Positions 23,040 to 35,560 of a stretch of DNA of 64,000 bases are shown one piece after another. The stretch is from Anastrepha obliqua (lineage: Eukaryota; Arthropoda; Insecta; Diptera; Tephritidae), in contig NC_072895.1 of assembly GCF_027943255.1 (NCBI RefSeq), positions 44,614,001 through 44,678,000 on the forward strand, in the 5' to 3' direction. The position numbers and the translations under genes are program-made. The stretch's first letter is position 1, and each line of letters opens with the position of its first letter. The notes under the pieces are model-generated. The model was not told the origin of the DNA and made no database searches. It saw only the letters and a list, made by a program, of their open reading frames with translations.

Positions 23040-25215
23040 TGTTTGCCCTAGCTAAAGGGCTCACTTGGACAGATGTTAGTAAATTCGTCCGTTGTGGTGC
23101 CATACATGGGAGAGGAGGAGGGAGTGGGAAGGAATAAGGAGCCTTGGGATTAGAAACGATGATGACCACACATTTTTACGACGGCGCCGACGGGGGCTGA
23201 TTTGCGTTCGTAGTTAGCCGTAACAAGCTACTAATGAACTTCACCAAATTTATGATATCTACACCGGCTATATCCACAGGCGTAGCGAAAAAGTGAGAGC
23301 CCAGATATCTAAGTCTTTGCCAGACGAGAGCAGGGCGGCTGAGAAGAAGGTGTTGAGATGATTCCACCTCGTCCTCCAGACAGTTTCTGCCGAACAGACT
23401 TGAGGCAATCCCAAGTCTTACGGCGTGAACACCTAACAGACAGTGTCCGGTAAGGATGCCCACAAATTTGAGAGCTGGGGTTTTGTTAGCCTTAGGAGTT
23501 CCCTTGAGCGTCCCCGATCTACCCGTGGCCAGAAGGATCTCGCGACCTTGCACGTTTGCGCAGTAGCCCAGCGCTCGCTGAGTTGACTCGAGGCCCATCT
23601 TTCCAGGAGCAGACCACAGGTTCTCAGGGGAACCCCAATTCTCTCATTTCGCGACGAAACCGTCTCCAAAGTTCCCTGTCTAGCCAGCTCATCAGCCTAG
23701 CAGTTTCCCTCTATGCCGCTGTGCCCAGGAACCCAAATGAGCCTGATGATGAAGTATTCGGATGCAATCGAGAGAGAAGCCAGACATCCCCTGACCAATC
23801 TCGAGCGCACAAACAGCGAGCCCAAGGCCCTAATTGCCGATTGGCTATCGGAGTAGATATTTACTTCCTTAACGGTAATTACCGAATTGAGCAACCAGTC
23901 CACCGCTTCCTTAATTGCGGATACCTCCGCTTGGAAAACACTACAGTGGTCCGGGAGCCTAAATTTAAGTTTGATGGGAGGCTCCTTACAGAATACTCCC
24001 CCATCAACCCTTCCGTCCAACTTCGAGCCATCCGTGAACATGTTTACCATGCCTTGCCGCTGAATGTTGCACCCCGCCCACTCATCCCTTGAGGGAATGT
24101 GAGTAGAAAAAGGTCCGCTCGGACCTAGCGTGGGTGTACAGTGGTCCATCACCATAGGGATGAACTCAAAGTTTTTAAGAATGCTAGAGTGTCCGTAACT
24201 TAAGTCTAGCCTATGGCCCGAACACCTTAATCTGATTGCGGCGCGTGCAGCGGTAGTTTTTCCTACAATGTTCACGGGCGCCACATTCAGCATAGCGTTA
24301 AGCGCTAGAGTAGGAGTGGTACGGAGAGCCCCACTGATTCCAATGAGGGCAGACCTTTGTACCTTCTCCAGCTTCTTAACTGATACCATCCTTTCTAGCG
24401 AGTTCCACCAGACAAGGACTCCGTATAGCAAGATTGGTTTTATAATCGTGTTATAAAGCCAAAAAGTGACTTTAGGCGAGAGGCCCCATCTTTTGCCGAT
24501 AGCGCCCCTGCAACCATACAAGGCGACTATTGTCTTTCTGATTCTCTCCTCAATGTTTGGCTTCCATGTAAGACCTCTGTCAAGGATGAGTCCCAGGTAC
24601 TTCACCTTGTCAGAGAGTACCAACGGAGCGTCCGATATTGAAGGGAGAAACACTCTTGGTACTTTGTATTTCCTCGTAAATAAGACGAGCTCCGTCTTCA
24701 GAGGATTAATCGATAGGCCGCAATTAGCGGTCCAATTTATAATTAGATTCACATAACCCTGCATCAGTTCCATCAGAGTATCTAGAAACTTGCCTCTGAC
24801 AATAAGTGCCACGTCATCCACGTAGGCAATCACCTTACAGCCCCCTCCCCTCCAGCTCCTCTAGCAGACCGTTAAGTACGGCAACCCAGAGTAGTGGCGA
24901 GAGAACACCGCCTTGCGGAGTGCCTCTGTTCACTTGCCGGCGGAGAGAGGTGTCACCCCATTCTGCCACGACCGTTCTATCGGTAAGCATCGTGTGGATA
25001 AGCCTTATAAGTTCGGTGCCGACTCCTAGTTTACCTAGCGACCTGGTGATTGCCTCCGGGAGGACATTATTAAAAGCCCCCTCAATGTCGAGGAAGGCAC
25101 CCACAGTGAACTCCTTCTGGTGAAGGGACACCTCGATGTCCTTAACAATTGTATGCACAGTAACTCTATTAAAAGTATCGAGAGGGTTCAGAAGCTCTTT
25201 CTTAAATTTGCTTTG
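23040..25215 (-). pseudogene. I/LOA-like LINE, RT-RNase H polyprotein, 5'-truncated, nearly open
   Basis: On the minus strand the RT begins near 25158 with FTVGAFLDIEGAFNNVLPEA (palm block A), GTPQGGVLSPLLWVAVLN (block B) and, after a one-base frameshift at about 24837-24850 in a run of G, VIAYVDDVALIVRG, the catalytic YVDD box. Thumb motifs KYLGLILDRGLTWKP, PILLYGVLVWW and LRTTPTLALNAMLNVAPV follow. The RNase H domain (FTDGSKLDGRVDGG, VFQAEVSAIKEAVDW, YSDSQSAI, VPGHSGIEGN) ends at a TAG near 23697 where ADELARQ continues. A second frameshift leads to a cysteine-bearing tail GILTGHCLLG ... CLEDEVESS. The endonuclease and ORF1 are missing. It is the best-preserved LINE in the window, and 8924-9712 is an older copy. 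Confidence 0.88.
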
Positions 25216-28200
25216 CGATCTCTGATTTTTCTGAACCTAGGTCTTCTTATACTTCTTGCTTGTTTTTAATAAGTCTTAAGAAGCTGGGATGACTGTAGTC
25301 TCACTGTCCTTTATGTTCCATTTTACAAATGACTCTTTAGATTGTACTTCTTTATAAGATCGTATCAATTTTGGTATTCCCTAAAAAAGCCTACGTGTAA
25401 CATATTTTGTTTGCTATTTGGAAAGTTGAGTATGCACGTAATGTCCCAATTGTGCGTGCACTTAGTGAATTAAATAAGATCTCGAGCTCCTTATCAATTG
25501 ATTTTTCTTCAACGAAATATGAATTTGCTAAAACTTTGAGCTCTTATTTCTAATCTCTTACTTTATTAAATTTTTGTAATAAATGTTTAGTGCTTTTACT
25601 CTTAAATTTTTTACTTGCCTATAGTTTGTAAGCAACTTTCGTTTTCATAGACTAAATTTATGAATAAACTGAATGAATAATAAATAAATGTATGAGGATC
25701 CCACGCTTAAACTTGCAAGGATTACTGGGCAAAGTCTTAGTTATAATCAAAAAAATTTGAAGAAAAATCATGGCCTTTGATTTTTTTCAAAAATGACAAC
25801 CAAAATTTTTTTCCCCAAAAAAATGTTCCCAAAAAATTTTTTAAATTGGTCGAGAGATCTCATTTAATTTAAACGAAATTTCTTACAACCACGAAATCAT
25901 AAGCGCCAATTATATATATAATACAATCTTTTATTTAAAAATAAGTTCGAGTAAAGTGTATCGAAAGTGTATCGCCTTAAATCGGTGTCCTAATCAACTG
26001 GCCTGCATTATTTCTATTAAAGATGTACCTGTATTCAATAAATTTTTCTTGCCAGAGTGTCGTACGTGTACTAGCAGTCCGATGGGAGGAAGGTAAAGCG
26101 ATTTTACGATAATCAAATTTTGTCTAAACCTTTAACTTTTATACAGTCCCTAATTCAATAAACTTCCGCCAAGCGATTAAATTTCTTCATAATTATCTAC
26201 TCAAATTATTACAAAATTTTCCCTTCTCTCTATAATAGAAGCACTGCAACCAACACTTTGATGAACTAATCAAGCCTAAAATTACGAAGTTAGCACTCAG
26301 TTGTTGAGCGCCCTAGGCGATTGAGTTTAACAGCGGGTGTGTTGGTTAAAACTTCAAATAATTTAAACTTAACATTTCTATTTTTATTTTTATATTTCCT
26401 CTCATATATTCAGTTAATTCTAGGGAAGTAATGAGGAAGAAAGGTCTAAGCCCGAATTATGGCAGCAAACTAAACTGCGAAAGCAAAGTTGAGCTAAATC
26501 AGCACGTTTAAACACATTCACACATACATATATGCGTATACTTATACATACATGCATATAAATAAATACATATTAACGCTTGCTACTCAACCAGCCAGAC
26601 TCCGGGCACCAGTTGTGAATGCTTACAAGTCCAAATTTGAATTTCGCTCACTGGAATCATTGGCTGGTCAAAGCGGTTAGTGCCAAGCTGGTTGGTGGTT
26701 GATGGTTGGTGGTTGATTGTTGCTAGTTGGTCATTTAGCAAACTTGTTGAATGCATTTCGTGGCTTTCCTATTTATTTATTTTGCGGCTTTTTGACTAAT
26801 TAAACAGTTTTGTTTGCGAACAGTTCTTACACGCACAGCGCTCGCTTTCCACTTCTAACTGTTAATCTTTTCAAATAACAAATTACTGTGGTGAATTCTA
26901 TCGCTTTTATTACGATTTATTTTTATTTTCAGTTTTTATTGCTGCCCATAATTTATTTGCTTAGGAAAGTCATTTTCCAAGCAGCTTTGTAAACTATGAA
27001 AAACTACAAATAATAAAAAAAAAAAATTAAAAAAACACAAACAAACAATTTGCCGTTAAAAAACTGCCTTTCAAATAACGTTATACTCGTAAGCAAAAGC
27101 AACACCAAAACTGCATAAGCCACAACTGAAATAACAAAAAAAAAAGAACACTAACAACAACAACAACAATTAAAACGTAAAACAAAAATATGCAAAGTTT
27201 GCCACAAAGCTGCAGCTATGTAAAGCCAAAGTAGCGGATTTACATCCATTTAACAGTTCTCTCTTTCAGTTTCTCCGCTCTGTCGTAATACAAAAATTAC
27301 AAATATGCACACATACAACAGCAAACATACTCGCACAGCATTCAAACATACGATGCCAGGAGCGTTATTTGTGGTGACACTGCACACCATTGCTCTATGT
27401 TGGTGTTAGTGCACACGCCATGTAGAGCCATTTTAACAAGTAATTTGTACACATACACCCATACATACTCGTAAATGCCTACAGATAATGTTTGTTTGTG
27501 AAATTAGCTTTGCAAGCACACGTGAATTTTTTCTCAGCCGCTAGTTAGTTTTTACTGGAATTTTTTGTTAGTTCCAAACTGGTTGGTTTGGTAAAAAAAA
27601 AAGAATATAAGCAAAAAATAAAAAAAAATTGCCACTTGCCACCTAAGCTCAATTAACTTGCCACATGTCGTGCAGCCTAACGAGTTTGTGGCGCTATTTG
27701 GCGCTTTATCGTTGATAACTGTGCACATTACTGTGTAAGTGGATGCAAGTTTAGTGGTCTTAACTAACTTTGGCAAAAAAGATATATCTTTTTATCTCAG
27801 GTTAAGTCAAGAAGAGGATATCTAAGCGCATACATGCCAATGCCAAAGATGTAGAATTTATATGAAATCATTTAAAAAAAATTCCTGATGGATTCGCATA
27901 AAAAATGTTTACTCACTCACCTAAGTGTATTAGTACTTTTTAACCCATTGCCGTACTTTAAGAGTCTGAGTCGTGATGAAAATTTTGGTCCAAACATGAA
28001 TAAGACCAGCCAGGCTCGGGAATAGATCGTCGGGCCAAATGTAAATATTACGACAGGCAGTCGAACCATGGTCAAGATTGAATGTTACTTTCTCTCTGTA
28101 CGCCATCAGAGTTAGTCACGAGTCGCATAATTGTTGTTTCAAAGTAAATAGTTTATATTATTCTGATCTGTTTACCACGCGTTGACGCGTAACACTTGGA

Positions 28201-28529
28201 CCCGAGCTTCGTCGATCTAAGTGGCGCGGCAAGGGGTTAAGGAACAATCTCTCAAACATTCTAGCTGAAAAGATTTGAGTATTTCTGATTTCATATTTTC
28301 GATTTATATTGAGTATTTCATTTTGTCGTTGTTGTTGTAGATCTAGCAGTTTAATAAATCCTGCCACCCAAAAAGTGTGCTGTTTCGAGAGGTCGGGTCC
28401 AAAGTGGGAGGCCTGCTAGGTGAGTAGTTTGAAAGGGCAAGCGAATAGGTTAGTGCTGTGTGGTGTGCCTTCACATGCTGGACATGTTTTGAGTATGTCC
28501 AGGTCACTTCTATATAAGTAGGAGTTTCA
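25216..28529. other. no gene recognised
   Basis: Unassigned AT-rich DNA with CAA-rich (27150-27170) and TTGGTGG-rich (26690-26735) simple sequence. Runs of A and ACAA stand at 27020-27180. No domain found. Confidence 0.6.
25693..25870 (+). repeat. AT-rich dispersed repeat, copy 2
   Basis: It starts GAGGATCCCACGCTTAAACT and continues TTGCAAGGATTACTG, matching in reverse the end of the copy at 34126. The AT-rich body that follows resembles the other copies. Right boundary uncertain. Confidence 0.5.
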
Positions 28530-29152
28530 CTTTCTACAAAAAAAAATTCACAAAATGGCGCGGTTTTGAATTTGACTAAAAATCGGGGTTTTTTTAGTAT
28601 CCTAATCAAAAAAATACGAAGTAATTGAAATAATAATATGACTCTAGTAGCCATTGATGGTATGAACAATATATTAACATTTCAGACTATTCGGTTGAAT
28701 AGTTTTTTTTGTTTTGACAACACCAGACCGAAAAAAGTCGTGTCGAGATAAATGAGTTTAAAGTTTGAGGTACAGGAGCGCGCAAACCGCTTTCTACCTA
28801 GTTAATGGGCTAAAGAAGCTATAATGTTGGGAATTTCTAAATGAAAATTTCACAGTATATTCTTAAGATAGATACTATACTTTCGAAATGCCGACCATGG
28901 TTCAGCGGTGCCCCCACAAGGGCTAGAGCCAATAATCGGAATCAGTTCCGCAGGGATCATGAATTGGAATCTCTTTCTTTGATACTTTTCTCCTGCCCTC
29001 CTTGACTGTCTACCCCCTTTCCAGAGCTTTAAATACAATGGGATTTTTAGCCTGAGTGTTTTAGGAGCCACTAAATCTCCTTGGCTCGACCTTTTCAAAT
29101 TTCAATTTCAAAATACTTTCGAAATATGGAAAAATCAAAAAATCGGAGTATC
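28530..29152 (+). mobile_element. TTAA-type non-autonomous element, interrupted copy
   Basis: It matches the element at 46195-46841 in the same orientation: ATGGCGCGGTTTTGAATTTG, GCCATTGATG, TTTCAGACTATTCGGTTGAA, GTTAATGGGCTAAAGAAGCT. The right end runs into TTAA at 29153-29156. The left about 300 bases are missing, so the left tip is truncated. A 223-bp insertion with target duplication sits at 28890-29112. Confidence 0.72.
28890..29112 (+). mobile_element. candidate SINE (223 bp) with 13-bp target-site duplication
   Basis: The sequence is flanked by two identical copies of ATACTTTCGAAAT (28877-28889 and 29113-29125). Without it, the host TTAA element aligns continuously with its relatives. 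It ends in a short tandem tail of TTTCAA units, and its 5' part contains TGGTTCAGCGG, which fits a tRNA-type A box. A convincing B box was not found. Size, tail and duplication length suit a SINE or another short retro-insertion. Confidence 0.6.
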
Positions 29153-29156
29153 TTAA

Positions 29157-29639
29157 AACAAATGGGACTCGCGTATATAATAATAGATATGGATTCTTGT
29201 TGCAACGATGTGAGATCAAATTTAATATTTGTATGACAGGAATACTTCTATTGCTCATTAACTTTACTTTTTTATTTTTAACTTTTTCCATAAAATATTT
29301 TTTCTAATTTGTATGGTATTCGCGACGGTGTTTCATTAGGGACCGCCAGTTTAAAATAAAGTCAACACCACATATTCATACGTTTTGACTATTAATTTAT
29401 TTATTTTGTGATTATTATGTTTTTATGAAAATAGGGTTTATACTGCAAAACAAATATATATAAAGTTTTAAAATTTTCGACAAATTTTCGTACAATTTGC
29501 GTTGATTTTTGACGATTTCTCCAGCTGTTTTGGGTGTTTTCCTCCTTACAAAAAACCAAAAATTGCAGTAGGCATTAAATAGAGGAAATCCACAAAACCG
29601 CGCCCGCAAAAAATTCTCAAAAACCAATGTGAATCAGAG
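29157..29639. other. no gene recognised
   Basis: AT-rich DNA between two elements. A minus-strand frame at 29415-29627 has no recognisable motif. Confidence 0.55.
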
Positions 29640-30298
29640 AATCACAGAATCTGATCCGTAGTGATGAATCGACGCACAATATCCCCTTTCGCACAAATCC
29701 TTTCGAAAACGCTCTAAATATCACTGAAAAAGTCGCATTCGAATGTGTTTTTGTTCTCGTGTTAGCGGCGCCAATTGCACATACAGCTTTCTGAAACCCA
29801 ACACTTCAGTCAAAATATTGGCTGCACTGCCAATGAGATACCTAGGGCTTGTAAATCTCTTTCAGCCACTTGACGATTTTCCAATATGATATTCTACAGT
29901 TTTTCTACGATTTCTGGTGTTGTTGCTGTTTTTGGACATTCTTGACGTGGATGGTCTTCAAATCTTGTACGACCACGTTTAAATTCAGCAACCCAACTTT
30001 CTACTATACTAATTGATACAAACTGGCGAAAAGTTCTTATACACTTTCCACATTCGTTCATAAATTTCCTTTGATTTTAAACTTTCCAAAAATAAAAATT
30101 ATATCACTGCAGAAAATACTGTGACTCGTCGATACTAAATGGCTTGTAAGCAAAGAACGAATTGGCAAATTTTGATTGCTTAATTGATGCACGTTCATTC
30201 GCACATTCATCCGAAGTATGTACCAATATAACAACAAGAAAGTGTTGGCTAGTAGCAAAGCCATTTCCTATCGAACCACAAAACTTATTCAAACTCAG
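29640..30298 (-). pseudogene. mariner (DD34D) transposase remnant, N-terminal half
   Basis: On the minus strand the left end reads GAGTTTGAATAAGTTTTGTG near 30290, comparable with the terminus at 51966. An untranslated leader follows, shared with 51760-51960. The transposase gives SWVAEFKRGRTRFEDHPRQE, CPKTATTPEIVEKL, a stop, ILENRQVAERDLQALGISL, a damaged LTEVLGFRKLC-like stretch, and IVRRFITTD, the block leading to the first catalytic aspartate. Stops and frame breaks interrupt it, and the catalytic half is absent. The wording differs from the mariner at 55 kb, so this is a second mariner lineage. Confidence 0.8.
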
Positions 30299-30320
30299 TA
30301 TGTATAAGGAAACTTAAATA

Positions 30321-31256
30321 AAGGGTGGCTAAGTTTCTAGGGCCAGTGTTGATTTTGAATAAAATACATTTTTTTTTTAAATTATTATCATTTCTCTTTA
30401 TTATGATAATATTGGTATGACCCAATTACGTATGGAACAAAATATCGGCCAAATAGCCGACGCGACCTCGGTGGCACACCTCCATCCGGTGGTCCAAATT
30501 TTCGATGACGCTGAGGCATAATTGAGGTTCTATGCCATTAATGTGCCGAATTATCTCATCCTTGAGCTCTTGTATTGTTGCTGGCTTATCGACGTACACC
30601 TTTTCTTTCAAATAACCCCAAAGAAAGAAGTCCAACGGTGTCAAATCACATGATTTTGGCGGTCAATTGACATCGCCGCGACGTGAGATTATTCGCCCAT
30701 CAAATTTCAAATTTTTCGCGCAAAAGAGCCATTGTTTTGTTAGCTGTATGACAAGTAGCATTGTCCTGTTGAAACCACATATCTTCCACATCTATATCTT
30801 CCAATTCGGGCCATGAAAGGTTCGTTATCATCTCACGATAGCGAAAACTATTCACAGTTACTGCCTGGCCGGCCTCATTTTGGAAAAAATACGGCCCAAT
30901 GATGCCGCCGGCCCATACACCGCACCAAACAGTCACTCTTTGTGGGTGCATCGGTTTTTCGAAAATCACTCTTGGATTATCATTCGCCCAAATGCGGCAA
31001 TTCTGCTTATTGACGAATCCACTGAGGTGAAAATGTGCCTCATCACTGAAGATGAAGTGCGCGATATGCATTTTGATTTGAACGCCTGTTTTCATAATAA
31101 GTCTGAATATTTTTAACGCGTTGCTCGATTATGTATGTTTCCATGGTTCAAATTGAGTTAGTCTGAAATTAAAAAATGTTAAATGAAATGCAGAAAAAAC
31201 TTAACGTTTAGGTGTGGTTCACATTCAATATCGGCCCTTGAAATTTAACCACCCTT
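30321..31256 (-). mobile_element. DD41D-type element, 936-bp deletion derivative
   Basis: The left end AAGGGTGGCTAAGTTTCTAG and the inward-read right end AAGGGTGGTTAAATTTCAAG form a long inverted repeat, flanked by TA at 30319-30320 and 31257-31258. The interior holds a minus-strand transposase with a large N-terminal deletion. These termini are unlike those of the other DD41D elements in the window, so it is a separate family. Confidence 0.9.
30426..31144 (-). pseudogene. DD41D mariner-like transposase, N-terminal deletion and frameshift
   Basis: ATG at 31144 starts METYIIEQRVKNIQTYYENR. About 150 residues are then missing, and a shifted frame continues with FIFSDEAHFHLSGFVNKQNC (first aspartate), [20 protein letters not shown] and MWFQQDNATCHTANKTMALL (second aspartate). 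A frameshift and a W-to-stop change near 30665 interrupt the linker. The last frame has TPLDFFLWGYLKEKVYVDKP (third aspartate) and ends YLADILFHT at 30426. The second-to-third aspartate spacing, ignoring the frameshift, is 41 residues. All catalytic residues survive, but the DNA-binding domain does not. Confidence 0.9.
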
Positions 31257-33619
31257 TATAACAAATCCTGAAAAACTGCTTCCTGAAAAAACCTCGTTGT
31301 TGCGAAATTTTCCATACAAAAATGTCTCATATTTATAACAAAGAAATATTAAGCATGCAGACGTTTAGCATATACATTAGTATTTGACGGTTAAAGTCCC
31401 GTTAGCAAAAGTCGCTATACCATATAATGAAGTGTCGTGTGTTGAGTGAAAACGGTCAGTCTTGTTTTAGCAAGGCATTCTATACCGTTCAAGCAAGGCA
31501 TTCTATACCATTCGAGGATTTGACAGCTGTCGGATAATTGTTTGCTGCGTTCTTTCAAAAAATGGTTAACCTTTTGAAATCGGCAAGTTTCTTTGATGGG
31601 AGTATCAGCTAGTCGGATCAAATTTAGCTTCTAGGAGTTATTTGTCCTATAGTGATTTAAAGCAAATATATGGATATTATAATAGAAAACACAGAATTCA
31701 TTGTACCTGATTTATTGTGTTTAATAGTTTTGATTCCTAATGATATTAACTCTATTCATCGCGGAAATCTTTCCTTTTCTTTAAATGAGATCTGGCCGCC
31801 AGTGTGTCGGCATCAATCGCAAAGGTTAATATACTATACTATATAGTATAGTTGCATGTGTCTCTTCATTGCTTGATTTGGAAATAAAAACTAAAATAAA
31901 AAAGGAACTTTACTTATTAAGTATTTCTTTTAAATTGTTTAATTTTTCTTTTTATAGAGGTTTTGATGTAAACAAATTCTCGTATAACGAAACTATAAAT
32001 ATAACGAATAATTTGCCAAACGCCTTTAATTTCGAAGTTTCACTGTGCACACATAATTGCTTTGTTCCTACGGAATACCTTTCAAATAAGTATTCGTCTA
32101 GTATATGTCATATACTTACTTTTATTATTTACTTTTTTATGTCTTTTCAAAAGAAAACCATTTTAACGCGAATTCCTAGTATTACCCTTGTCACTAAATT
32201 GTGATACTTGTAGAATTAAAATATAAAATTAATGCAAAAACATTGCTTCTTGACCCGCATTAAAATATTTAGATGAATTTTGAGCATTTGCCTAATGTCG
32301 AGTTCCTTGAGGGCTGGGTCAAGATAATGAAAAAATGAATAAAAATGAAATATATGTAACTATAATTATGATTACATTGGCATTAAAAAAGGAAATAGGT
32401 AAAAAACATATAAAAGAAGATATAACACGAAATGACAGAACAAAACACAAAGGCAATAAGCAACAGTAATTTGATTGAATAAGTAGGAAAAAATGAAAAT
32501 AAAAAATGCCAAAGCAGCCATCATTCAAAATGAGCAATAAAAAGTGAGGATGGCAGCTCCACCGTTTTGCATATTTGACCAACTGTTGACTACCAATTCC
32601 ATCTACATATTTATCAGAGGTCTGTATGTTACATATTTAGATCATCATAACTGAAAGCACAGAGAACCCTAGGAGGCATGTGGCGCAAGAAGAGCGGGGT
32701 GTGCTCCAAGCGAAGCCGTGCGTTGCGAGCGAGTAAGCGGCGAACCTCGTACAAGTAGCCAACAGCACAACTACTATGCCTTATTGCCTTTTCACTGTAT
32801 CCGACCGGTCTGACGCTTGCCTTCTTTATGTGGCAGACGCTTGCTTGGTGTGTCTGTGGTCAGTGACCCAAACAAAACGTCATCGCCAGTTAAACGCAGA
32901 GTGTGAGTAAACAGAGCGTCAATGCCGCCATTTCAACACACTAACAGCTACGTACATGAAGCCCTAGAAGAAGTTTTTGTATTTGTACAATAGGCGAGCG
33001 TGTTTGACCGCTGTACATTGTTGTTGATTCTGATATTTTGTGCTTGTATGTATATGCACGTGTTTGTGTGTTTTTATATATATGTATATGTTTATGTTGG
33101 TATGAATGATGATGAGACTTTGTAAACGATGGTCATTTCTGTTTTCATGTAAATCATTTTAGTCAAGATATACTGGCGCAAAATAATAGAGTGCCAATTT
33201 CGCTTTAGATTTTCTTTTGCCAGAACATGCATTTTTTAATACTTTATTATGCTTCTTATAATGTATTACTATTTTTGTTGTTTTTAATGTCATTAGCTAT
33301 GTAGTGAGGCAATGCGTGTACCATTTTAAAATTAGCCTCTCAGACCTTTGCTTGTATGTAAATGCCTCCCTACAGTATGCAAAATATATATTCGTACACC
33401 GCATACTGATTTGGTAAATCAAAAATTTATTAGCAATTGATAAAAACATATGGCGTTTCACATTTGGAAAAAAACTTCTTTCTGCGAAAGTGCTGCAAAT
33501 TTCATATGAAAAAAAAACAAAAAAATTGAAATCTTCTACATATTTCACGGGGTGTCATAATATTTTCCTGATAGCTTATGTAGCAATTCCACTTCAAGTG
33601 ATCCAAGTATAATATTTTC

Positions 33620-34126
33620 GAAATTAGTTTCTAACTTTCTACACTCAAAAAGTTTGGAAAAAATCTAATAATTTGTAGATTTATTCAATGTTGAGGACTT
33701 CGGTATGAAAAGTGAAATATCTTCGATTCTTTTAAACTTTGTTATAAGTATTTTGAATTTTTTAGGATGAAATAAACTAAGAAATTTTTTTGGAAAATTT
33801 TTTTCGAAAATTTTTTTTTTCGATATTTCTTTGGAACATTTCGTTTTTGGGAAAAATTTGTAGTTTTTTCTTTAGTTTATTAGTATAAAATAAAAAAATA
33901 TATATTGTTTTTGCTAAAAATTTGTTGCGAATTTTTTTTCGGAAAAGTCTATATTGTTGTTTTAGTTTTTTAAGAAAAAAAAAATTTTCTTGTTTGTTAA
34001 AAAGTTTTGGAAAACAAATTATTTTTTACAATGTTTGAAAAAATAACGCCCATCAGGTTTTTTCTTATTATTTTCTTTAATAGCTAGTACTATGCACAGT
34101 AATCCTTGCAAGTTTCATAGTGACAT
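33620..34126 (-). repeat. AT-rich dispersed repeat, copy 3
   Basis: The right end, read on the minus strand, is CACTATGAAACTTGCAAGGA then TTACTGTGC, the clearest version of the family's terminal motif. The adjoining TAATAGCTAGTACTATGC is shared with 18060-18076. The left boundary is approximate. Confidence 0.5.
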
Positions 34127-35397
34127 AGCCATAATTTTTTTAGTTGTATTGAAGTATGTACAGCAAACCAGTGAAAAATCAAAGCAGAGTATTGCAAAGA
34201 AATATTGATTGGCACTACAGGTCTGTGTGAACTTTGTCCTGCTGAACAAAATGTCTCCATTTGACGCGATATTTGGTTAATTCCTTTCAGTTTTTTACAT
34301 TGAGTTTCCTCATGTCAGCCTCCAGTTCGTCAATTCATCTTTTGCTTTTGCTTTCGTCGTAAATGCTTTAGCGTCAATTAGTTTTCGTTGAGCTCTCGTT
34401 GGCTGCGTTCTCGTTTTGTGACCCAGCAATTTGATGCGTCATTCCCGTTGTTGTTTTTGACTTTTCTGAAAATGTTTCTCAAAAAATTTATTTCTCAAAT
34501 ATTTGGAGTTTGGCTTTTGTTTTGAGTTTTGGCAGATTCATACATCGTAATTTTGCATGATCTATTAAGCAGATTTTATTTGAAGAGTTGGAAAAGTGAG
34601 AATTATGCTATTTCCTTTATACTGGCTGTTTGTTTTCCTTCGTGTTCGATTGTAATGTCCATTGAGTGGTCATAACTTAGCTTAAATCACACATATGTAA
34701 AAATTTTACCCGCCCCAAACTCATATGTTCCGATTTTGATTGTGCCGGACACTATTTGATCTTTTCTGGACAACAACATACAGCAATATATATTTCGCTT
34801 CTTACTTGATTATCACATCCTCTTGTTAAAAATTTATTTTTTTAGAAAATAACAAACTTAAAGTTCAGTTTTATGTTTTTATCTTATAAATGACTTTTTT
34901 AGTACATTTTGCAACATTTTTGCTAGAAGAAATAGTGAGAAATTTTAATTATTTTCATAATTACAGTAAAAAATGGTAAAAACATACAATTTTTCGAAAT
35001 TTTGGTATTCAAAATTGCGTATTGAGATATAGGTTCTTCTCAAAATAAGTTTATTTGTACATGTACGAAATTTCTGCATCAAGCTATGACAAAATAAATC
35101 GATTAAATCAAACAAAGGTCTATTTATAAGTCAAATTTAGCGTACAGGTAAAACTCCAAAATCTCATGAAAATAGAAAACTTCAAAACGCAATAAAAAAA
35201 AAATCGAGCTAACTTTTAAAAACCCAGCGAGGGTTTTGCTATTGAATAGGTATATTTTCAGAAAAAAAAAGGTCCGGTGCGGTTTGATTTTGATGACCTC
35301 AAAATTGTCGCACAGTGAAATCGATCGAAGTGTTCCTCCTACGTACAATAAGAAACATATTTGAGGTATTTTCCACTGAATACAACTTGGAAAGTTA

Positions 35398-35560
35398 ATG
35401 GGATCCTACTATGAGATTCTAAAGGATTACTGAGCTTAATCTAAATTATTAATAAAAATTTTGACAAAGCAAAATACAAATTAAAAAAAAAAATATTATA
35501 AAAATGTTAAAAATAACCATAGATATTTCAGTTTAAAAACTCATGTACAAATATTTGAAT
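35398..35560 (+). repeat. AT-rich dispersed repeat, copy 4
   Basis: Starts GGGATCCTACTATGAGATTC then AAAGGATTACTG, matching the family's end motif. The body is A/T homopolymer-rich and its far end is not defined. Confidence 0.45.

Noticed and set aside
32640..32980. Locally less AT-rich patch that could be an exon
   Set aside because: All six frames contain stops within short distances and no splice-site pair encloses an open segment.
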